From positions 1 to 44,003 of the forward strand of contig NZ_JANLGI010000026.1 of NCBI RefSeq assembly GCF_024655635.1: a stretch of 44,003 bases of DNA, given 5' to 3'. Each line of letters opens with the position of its first letter. Position 1 is the stretch's first letter. The stretch is from Allobosea sp. 47.2.35 (GTDB lineage: Bacteria; Pseudomonadota; Alphaproteobacteria; Rhizobiales; Beijerinckiaceae). The notes below the pieces were generated by a model. That model had not been told where the DNA came from. It made no database searches and saw nothing but the letters and a program-made list of their open reading frames with translations. The translations under genes and the position numbers were made by a program. Positions 43,221 to 44,003 of this stretch are shown here, piece after piece.

Positions 43221-43520
43221 TCAGTTGCGGGTGATGTTGCCGCGGTAGTCCACGGAGACGTTGACCTGCTTGCCCGAGTGCGTGGCCTTGCCCCTCCAGA
43301 CGCCGTTGTCGTCCTTCTTCAGGGCGCTGACGCTCGAATAGCCGTTCTCTTCCAGCCGGCTCTTGGCCTGGCCTTCGGTGAAGCTATTGGCGCCCGGGAG
43401 CGGTGCGTTCTTGTCAGCGTCAGCCTTGGGAGCTGGCATCGGCGAGGTCGTGCTCGTCTGGGCGAGGGCGCCGAAGGACATCGAAGCCGCGATCAGCGAA
43501 ACGAGAATTGTTTTTTTCAT
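43221..43520 (-). CDS. Secreted PepSY-like protein
   Basis: A 99-residue exported protein. KKTILVSLIAASMSFGALAQ is the signal peptide (cleavage after ALA, residue 20). A Pro/Ala/Asp linker follows, then a compact domain (SFTEGQAKSRLEENGYSSVSAL, DDNGVWRGKATHSGKQVNVSVDYRGNI) with a PepSY/BON-like helix-strand pattern. It probably sits in the periplasm. The ATG at 43520 has GGAGTGT upstream. An EcfG-like promoter lies 50 bases upstream. Confidence 0.72.
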   Translation of the reverse strand: MKKTILVSLIAASMSFGALAQTSTTSPMPAPKADADKNAPLPGANSFTEGQAKSRLEENGYSSVSALKKDDNGVWRGKATHSGKQVNVSVDYRGNITRN

Positions 43521-43569
43521 TTTCCGACACTCCTGAATTGGCGCGGACTGAGCCGCGAAGTGGGTGTCT

Positions 43570-43595
43570 AACTTTGAAGAATGCGATTCTGTTCC
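43570..43595 (-). promoter_or_regulatory. EcfG-like promoter of the PepSY-like/stress gene pair
   Basis: On the minus strand GGAAC (43591-43595) and AGTT (43570-43573) are separated by 17 bases, one base off consensus in the -10. It faces 43221-43520. Confidence 0.5.
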
Positions 43596-43616
43596 GAGGA
43601 GATTTCAACCAACTTC

Positions 43617-43641
43617 GGAACGCTCCAGTGCTGCACTCGTT
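43617..43641 (+). promoter_or_regulatory. EcfG-type promoter of the acyl-carrier-like gene
   Basis: GGAAC (43617-43621) and CGTT (43638-43641) are exactly 16 bases apart, a full match. The ATG of the next gene is 27 bases downstream. The divergent partner is at 43570-43595. Confidence 0.68.
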
Positions 43642-43668
43642 GTCTGAATCTCACCCCTCGGAGCTACG

Positions 43669-44003
43669 ATGAAACCAGAGCACGATGACAAGACCGGAAC
43701 CGGCGACCTTGATCCCGCAGGAGTCGAACTGGTCAGCCGTTTGCTCGAAATCATTGCCGCTGAAGGGCTAGTCAAACCCGAGCTTTTAGAGCCTCACGCT
43801 ACGGTCGACGATATTGGCTTCACGATCGACGACCTCACGCTGATCGGTAATGCGATCGAGCGCGAGTATGATTGCGACATGATGCCAGACGAGGCCATGC
43901 AGCGCTGCAAGACTGTCCGCGAACTTGTTGAGCTCATGGGATGTGTTTTGGAGTGCGCCCTTGCGGGTAGACAGGATCAGGCTGCGGATTTGACCATGAG
44001 CCG
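43669..44003 (+). CDS. Acyl carrier protein-like protein lacking the carrier serine, C-terminus cut by window
   Basis: The frame opens at ATG 43669 (GGAG six bases upstream) and is open to the window edge (111 codons seen). It reads like an acyl carrier protein: VSRLLEIIAAEGLVKPELL is helix 1, DDIGFTIDDLTLIGNAIERE is the loop and helix 2, and TVRELVELM is the last helix. In true ACPs the loop holds Asp-Ser-Leu and the Ser carries phosphopantetheine. Here the position reads Asp-Asp-Leu, so no arm can be attached. A tail of at least 25 residues follows. I infer a non-carrier stress protein; the end of the gene is not seen. Confidence 0.7.
   Translation, partial: MKPEHDDKTGTGDLDPAGVELVSRLLEIIAAEGLVKPELLEPHATVDDIGFTIDDLTLIGNAIEREYDCDMMPDEAMQRCKTVRELVELMGCVLECALAGRQDQAADLTMS

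Overview
The window is GC-rich bacterial chromosome. It looks like an alphaproteobacterium of the order Hyphomicrobiales (Bosea/Methylobacterium-like). The grounds are the gene order etfB, PduO-type adenosyltransferase and HIG1 protein, the aerobic cobaltochelatase genes cobS/cobT next to rpmB, EcfG-type (GGAAC-N16/17-xGTT) stress promoters, frequent GTG/TTG starts and frequent ATGA gene overlaps. The genus is an inference. No phage, insertion sequence, integrase or CRISPR array was seen.

Layout. 1-2.5 kb (minus strand): the start of etfB, a rhomboid protease, PduO-type cob(I)alamin adenosyltransferase, a PagL-like lipid A deacylase and a HIG1 membrane protein. 2.6-21.4 kb: two divergent operons facing each other across a control region at about 13.13-13.29 kb. 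The minus operon encodes a secreted polysaccharide lyase, a complete Opp/Dpp-type ABC importer (fused double ATPase, Tat-exported binding protein, two permeases), a GT4 glycosyltransferase, a NodB-like deacetylase and a MurG-like glycosyltransferase. The plus operon encodes a 913-residue ABC-exporter-like protein whose ATPase motifs are all degenerate, a lone cyclic-nucleotide-binding domain, a six-helix haem-anchor/[2Fe-2S]/class III cyclase fusion, a methyltransferase, a GT4 and a second MurG-like glycosyltransferase. The two halves mirror each other in their glycosyltransferases. They look like one glycan system with a redox/second-messenger-style control module attached. I do not recognise it as a described system, and it is the main candidate for something new here.

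21.6-26.4 kb: cobS, a GFA-family gene, cobT, a phytase-like esterase gene and rpmB (L28). rpmB has a promoter, a leader hairpin resembling an attenuator, and a terminator. 26.6-35.6 kb: a DUF3108 protein, NIPSNAP and an aminotransferase, then a plus-strand sugar-acid catabolism block (IlvD/Edd dehydratase, PEP-mutase-family lyase, a small acidic protein, a double-GNAT protein, an SDR and a DenD-like erythronate dehydrogenase). Palindromic operators and repeats lie between these genes. 35.6-38.9 kb: a diguanylate cyclase, a GNAT, rpmA (L27), rplU (L21) and tRNA-Ser(CGA).

38.9-44.0 kb: an accessory block that reads as a general-stress-response cluster. A stand-alone ATP-dependent DNA ligase, small orphan proteins, a KGG-repeat protein, a glycine-zipper stress protein, a PepSY-like secreted protein and an acyl-carrier-like protein lacking the usual serine surround at least five EcfG-type promoter matches. 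Two of these are exact (GGAAC-N16-CGTT) and three differ only at the first base of the -10 element.
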